Source: a virus. Taken from it: a stretch of 31,359 bases of DNA. The DNA lies in IMG/VR virus record IMGVR_UViG_3300044535_000029, positions 1 to 31,359 of that record; one strand, written 5' to 3'. Made by a program: the position numbers and the translations under genes. The notes beneath the pieces were generated by a model that saw only the letters and a list, made by a program, of their open reading frames with translations, was not told where the DNA came from and did no database searches. Positions 29,290-31,359 of the stretch are shown here, piece by piece; the stretch's first letter is position 1, and each line of letters starts with the position of its first letter.

Positions 29290-29823
29290 ATGAGCCTAAT
29301 TAAAATTCAACAGGAATTAAAAGCACCTAAAAACCAATTCAATGCTTTTGCTAAATACAAGTATCGAAGTGCAGAAGATATTATCGAAGCTGCAAAACCT
29401 ATCTGTCATAAGTACGGCTACGCTTTAATGCTTAGCGATGAGGTTATAGAAGTAGGCGGTAGAGTTTATGTAAAGGCTACTGCTTGTCTAAGTAACGGAG
29501 AAGATAACATCACTTGCACGGGTCTTGCTCGTGAAGAGGAAAACAAAAAGGGAATGGACGCTTCGCAGATTACAGGAGCAGCAAGTAGCTATGCCAGGAA
29601 GTATGCTCTTAACGGGTTGTTTGCAATAGACGATACTAAAGATGCAGATGCTACCAATGAGCATAAAGACGAAGTAAGCGAAGGGCAAAAGGCGTTCTTA
29701 ATTGAGCAGTTAGATAAGACAAAGTTTACTCAGGAACAAAAGTATAAAGCTATTGAGAAAATCAAAGCTATCAAGAGTTTAGACGAATTTAACAAGATTA
29801 AAGAAACAATAAAGAAAAGCTAA
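29290..29823 (+). CDS. erf: Erf-family ssDNA annealing protein
   Basis: A 177-residue recombinase. The core is FAKYKYRSAEDIIEAAKPIC (20-39), LSDEVIEVGGRVYVKATACL, then GMDASQITGAASSYARKY (88-105) and ALNGLFAIDDTKDADA (106-121). The 'Q.tGaa.SYarKYaL.glF.iddt.DaD' motif identifies the Erf superfamily, which anneals single strands for phage recombination and circularisation. The C-terminal part is charged and helical, likely for oligomers or SSB contact. The 3'-5' exonuclease at 27305 could supply single-stranded ends. It joins the next gene by TAATG. Confidence 0.92.
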   Translation: MSLIKIQQELKAPKNQFNAFAKYKYRSAEDIIEAAKPICHKYGYALMLSDEVIEVGGRVYVKATACLSNGEDNITCTGLAREEENKKGMDASQITGAASSYARKYALNGLFAIDDTKDADATNEHKDEVSEGQKAFLIEQLDKTKFTQEQKYKAIEKIKAIKSLDEFNKIKETIKKS

Positions 29824-30059
29824 TGAGGGAACTATTACCATTTGAAAGGCAGATGCTACTTGCAGAAGTTTACCATTACGCTTGGTATAACGAAGAGGCA
29901 TACGAGGACTTATTAGCCTTTATTAAAAAGTATGAAAACAAATTAGACAAACCTGTATTTTTTAACCCAATCAATAACAATGACACAGAAACAACAAATC
30001 TTGAACCACTTGCTTTCGGGCAAAACATTGACACCAATCCAGGCTCTAACGAAATTTAA
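29823..30059 (+). CDS. Hypothetical protein, 78 aa
   Basis: TAATG coupling to the Erf gene. The N-terminal half is helical and acidic (MRELLPFERQMLLAEVYHYA, then YNEEAYEDLLAFIKKYENKL); the C-terminal part is polar and low-complexity (NPINNNDTETTNLEPLAFGQ) and coincides with an 80-base overlap with the next gene. Only the first half seems under its own constraint. Function unknown. Confidence 0.6.
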   Translation: MRELLPFERQMLLAEVYHYAWYNEEAYEDLLAFIKKYENKLDKPVFFNPINNNDTETTNLEPLAFGQNIDTNPGSNEI

Positions 30060-30189
30060 TAGCCTGAGATTATCGGCAGTTATCTTTGAATTAAAACGCA
30101 AAGGATATAAGATACAGTCCGACTTAATTAACGTAGGTAATAAGAAACAACCTAAATTTGTAAGTAAATATTCACTAATAAAAAAGTAA
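29980..30189 (+). CDS. Winged helix-turn-helix protein
   Basis: A 69-residue protein, MTQKQQILNHLLSGKTLTPI then QALTKFNSLRLSAVIFELKR and KGYKIQSDLI, ending YSLIKK. The order 'qIl.hL..G..ltp..Al..F...RL.a.I..Lr..Gy.I' is the phage helix-turn-helix domain (HTH_39-like) with a C-terminal wing. It probably binds DNA as a regulator, perhaps at the palindromes upstream (28737, 28771). The N-terminus lies within the preceding gene by 80 bases, but its conserved pattern begins right at this ATG. Confidence 0.8.
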   Translation: MTQKQQILNHLLSGKTLTPIQALTKFNSLRLSAVIFELKRKGYKIQSDLINVGNKKQPKFVSKYSLIKK

Positions 30190-30192
30190 AAA

Positions 30193-30387
30193 ATGGAACA
30201 AAAAAAATGGAGTGCAGGTGCTTGGAAAAAGCAAACCGCTAAAGGAGAAGTAATTAATTTTACAATCAATGATGTTAAATACTCAATGTGGGTTAATGCT
30301 TACAAGACCGAGGATAAGCAACCCGATTACAAGATTTATGTAAATGATTTTAAACCTAAAGAAGACACGGAAGGATTGCCGTTTTAA
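30193..30387 (+). CDS. Hypothetical protein, 64 aa, OB-like
   Basis: Starts MEQKKWSAGAWKKQTAKGEV, then strands INFTINDVKYSMWVNAYK, KQPDYKIYVNDF, and an acidic end (KEDTEGLPF). The pattern 'G.W.k.t..G...i.f.i....y.m..n.yK...kqPDy.I' is seen in conserved phage proteins, some labelled DUF736-like. The acidic end DTEGLPF resembles the C-terminal tip of SSB proteins (DDDIPF), so a single-strand-binding role near the annealase is possible but unproven. Confidence 0.6.
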   Translation: MEQKKWSAGAWKKQTAKGEVINFTINDVKYSMWVNAYKTEDKQPDYKIYVNDFKPKEDTEGLPF

Positions 30388-30389
30388 TT

Positions 30390-30818
30390 ATGCTAACGAG
30401 AAATAAAGATGTTTCAATAAGACAACTAAAGGAGTTATATTATGCCCAGCGTAATACCCACGTTAAATTGCACGAAATGATGTCGCAGTTAGGGTTGTTA
30501 GGTATAGAAGATAACGAGCCTTTAGGTGCGGATATAGGTGCGAGAAGCATCGTTAAATTAGTTGAGGAAGTATTTGAGTGCGATATATCAAGAAGGGATA
30601 GGTCTTTACGAACTACCTTTGGTCGCAAGGCTGCCGCTTATTTACTTAGAAGGTATACTAAATTGAACCTCAAAGAGATAAGCGCATACACTGGCACTAA
30701 AGACCATACTACCGCAATTCATAACATTAAACAAGCAAATAACCTAATTGACACGGAAGATTGGTTTAAAGACAAAATGAAAAGAATTTGTCAAAAAATT
30801 GAAATTATCGAAAATTAG
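30390..30818 (+). CDS. DnaA domain IV-like protein without ATPase
   Basis: A 142-residue protein. Residues 50-120 match the DnaA DNA-binding domain: ARSIVKLVEEVFECDISRRD, FGRKAAAYLLRRYTKLNLKE, then ISAYTGTKDHTTAIHN. The signature is KDHTTAIHN (104-112), equivalent to DnaA's R-D-H-T-T-V-x-H, which reads the DnaA box. The N-terminal 45 residues are helical, with no Walker motifs or AAA+ domain. It could bind origin or regulatory DnaA boxes and help or block host initiation. It lies just before the leader RNA and replication gene, whose promoter overlaps its 3' end. Confidence 0.85.
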   Translation: MLTRNKDVSIRQLKELYYAQRNTHVKLHEMMSQLGLLGIEDNEPLGADIGARSIVKLVEEVFECDISRRDRSLRTTFGRKAAAYLLRRYTKLNLKEISAYTGTKDHTTAIHNIKQANNLIDTEDWFKDKMKRICQKIEIIEN

Positions 30819-30828
30819 TGTATATTCG
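30799..30828 (+). promoter_or_regulatory. Probable promoter of the leader RNA
   Basis: TTG (30799-30801) and TATATTCG (30821-30828), 19 bases apart, resemble the -33/-7 elements with two mismatches. It overlaps the end of the DnaA-like gene. Transcription would start near 30835, just before the first hairpin of the leader. Confidence 0.45.
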
Positions 30829-30841
30829 CAACATAAATATA

Positions 30842-30935
30842 AGACACATTAAGGAAGAGCGAACCCATAATGTGTTTAGTGGTTAAATAATAAAGACCCT
30901 TGAAGTTCGCTCCTTCTTGGGTCTTTTCTTTTTTT
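30842..30935 (+). ncRNA. Structured leader RNA: paired hairpins with complementary loops
   Basis: Hairpin 1: ACACATTA (30844-30851) and TAATGTGT (30868-30875), perfect 8 bp, extendable by A-T and G-T outside; loop AGGAAGAGCGAACCCA. Hairpin 2: AAAGACCC (30892-30899) and GGGTCTTT (30919-30926), perfect 8 bp; loop TTGAAGTTCGCTCCTTCTT, then a T-rich tail to 30935. Loop 1 GAGCGAAC (30857-30864) is fully complementary to loop 2 GTTCGCTC (30905-30912); with C30913 bulged, five more pairs extend this to 13. The loops can kiss, or pair instead of the stems. A six-codon frame (30870-30890) lies between. The T-tail ends at the ATG of the replication gene. All of this is seen in sequence; the regulatory role is inferred. 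Confidence 0.75.
30892..30930 (+). terminator. Intrinsic terminator just before the replication gene
   Basis: Hairpin 2 of the leader (8-bp stem with three G-C pairs, 19-base loop) followed by TTTTCTTTTTTT, with the T-run directly abutting the ATG at 30936. Termination here would cut off the replication gene, so read-through must be regulated or partial. Confidence 0.7.
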
Positions 30936-31359
30936 ATGGCAAAACGATTTACAGACACGGAAAAATGGAAAAAACCTTTTATCCGTAACCTTTCAGCACC
31001 TTACAAACTTCTATGGCTTTACATTTGTGATGACTGCGACCACGCAGGAATTTGGCAAGTAGACATTGATGTAGCCAGGATAAGAATAGGCGAAGATATT
31101 AACGAGCAAGATGCGGTTAAATTTTTTGGAGATAAGGTTGTTAGAATTGATAATGGCAATAAATGGTACATACCTTCCTTTATAGATTTTCAGTACCCAA
31201 GCGGACTTAACCCAGACAACAAAGCACACGGCGGAATTGTTAAAATGCTCATTAAATACAAATTAATAGATGACCAACTTAAGCCCCTTAGTAGCCCCTT
31301 GCAAGGGGACAAGGTTATGGTTATGGATAAGGTAATGGATAAGGATAAGGTTAAAGAAG
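30936..31359 (+). CDS. Replication protein, 3' partial
   Basis: The frame runs from ATG 30936 past the window end (141 codons visible). Product: MAKRFTDTEKWKKPFIRNLS, then APYKLLWLYICDDCDHAGIW, QVDIDVARIRIGEDI, WYIPSFIDFQYPSGLNPDNK and AHGGIVKMLIKYKLI, then a repetitive K/D/M/V-rich part. The N-terminal domain is the one found in phage replication-initiator or DnaD-like proteins of Bacteroidota phages, often followed by a K-D repeat linker and a C-terminal domain (not visible here). It follows the DnaA-like gene and the terminator-bearing leader RNA, so its expression is probably controlled by that leader. Confidence 0.75.
   Translation, partial: MAKRFTDTEKWKKPFIRNLSAPYKLLWLYICDDCDHAGIWQVDIDVARIRIGEDINEQDAVKFFGDKVVRIDNGNKWYIPSFIDFQYPSGLNPDNKAHGGIVKMLIKYKLIDDQLKPLSSPLQGDKVMVMDKVMDKDKVKE
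31295..31308. repeat. Perfect 14-bp palindrome in replication gene
   Basis: CCCCTTGCAAGGGG is fully self-complementary; a second CCCCTT copy lies just upstream (31284-31289). It is GC-rich in an AT-rich gene. It lies just before the hexamer array at 31313, which suggests a binding site or cruciform rather than coding need alone. Confidence 0.6.
31313..31354 (+). repeat. Seven degenerate GGNNAN hexamers
   Basis: Consecutive units GGTTAT, GGTTAT, GGATAA, GGTAAT, GGATAA, GGATAA, GGTTAA. They code the V/M/D/K linker of the replication protein. Such tandem units inside an initiator gene recall the iterons of the lambda O gene. The array may continue beyond the window. Confidence 0.65.

Noticed and set aside
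1-31359. Stop-codon recoding (TAG or TGA read-through)
   Set aside because: TAA, TAG and TGA all end plausible genes, with no long proteins interrupted in frame by one of them; the only recoding sign is the -1 frameshift at 8276.
1-31359. tRNA genes or phage attachment sites
   Set aside because: No cloverleaf-like stretch was noticed in the few non-coding gaps, which are mostly too short, and there is no integrase gene.

Overview
This window looks like 31 kb of a tailed double-stranded DNA phage (or prophage) of a Bacteroidota host, probably a flavobacterium-like one. The DNA is AT-rich, and almost every gene is on the + strand and tightly packed (ATGA and TAATG overlaps). Start codons follow A-rich leaders (typically AAACACAATG) rather than Shine-Dalgarno sequences. 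The clearest promoters have the Bacteroidota form TTTG...TAnnTTTG. A tape measure protein with no tail sheath points to siphovirus morphology. No integrase, repressor, tRNA or CRISPR array was seen, so the lifestyle is open.

Layout. (1) 1-2.9 kb: small accessory genes, then a left-handed beta-helix acyltransferase and two glycosyltransferases, probably for surface or virion glycan modification. (2) 2.9-6.3 kb: HNH protein, small basic protein, ParB-methyltransferase fusion, small and large terminase subunits. (3) 6.4-8.6 kb: a promoter driving very small genes, ending in a tail-assembly-chaperone-like pair that appears joined by a -1 frameshift on a run of nine T. (4) 8.6-14.6 kb: tail completion-like protein, two large tail/baseplate proteins and the tape measure. 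(5) 14.6-17.4 kb: XkdF-like protease, scaffold-like protein, major capsid protein and probable tail tube protein, the last bracketed by two strong terminators. (6) 17.5-24.7 kb: portal with a C-terminal MuF-like extension, connector/completion proteins and a 1140-residue fibre ending in an S74 chaperone. (7) 24.7-27.3 kb: lysis region with holin candidates, four envelope-spanning proteins of spanin-like topology and a GH24 endolysin. (8) 27.3-28.6 kb: exonuclease, MazG-like protein, acetyltransferase. (9) 28.65-28.89 kb: a non-coding control region with three inverted repeats and a promoter. (10) 28.9-31.36 kb: Erf annealase, HTH protein, a stand-alone DnaA domain IV-like protein and a replication protein cut by the window end.

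The most striking non-coding feature is at 30842-30935, just before the replication gene. Two perfect 8-bp hairpins have loops complementary to each other. The second hairpin is an intrinsic terminator whose T-run touches the ATG. This has the architecture of an attenuator or kissing-loop leader RNA. Downstream, inside the replication gene, a perfect palindrome and a hexamer array could be origin iterons.

All protein functions come from reading motifs by eye; no database search was possible.
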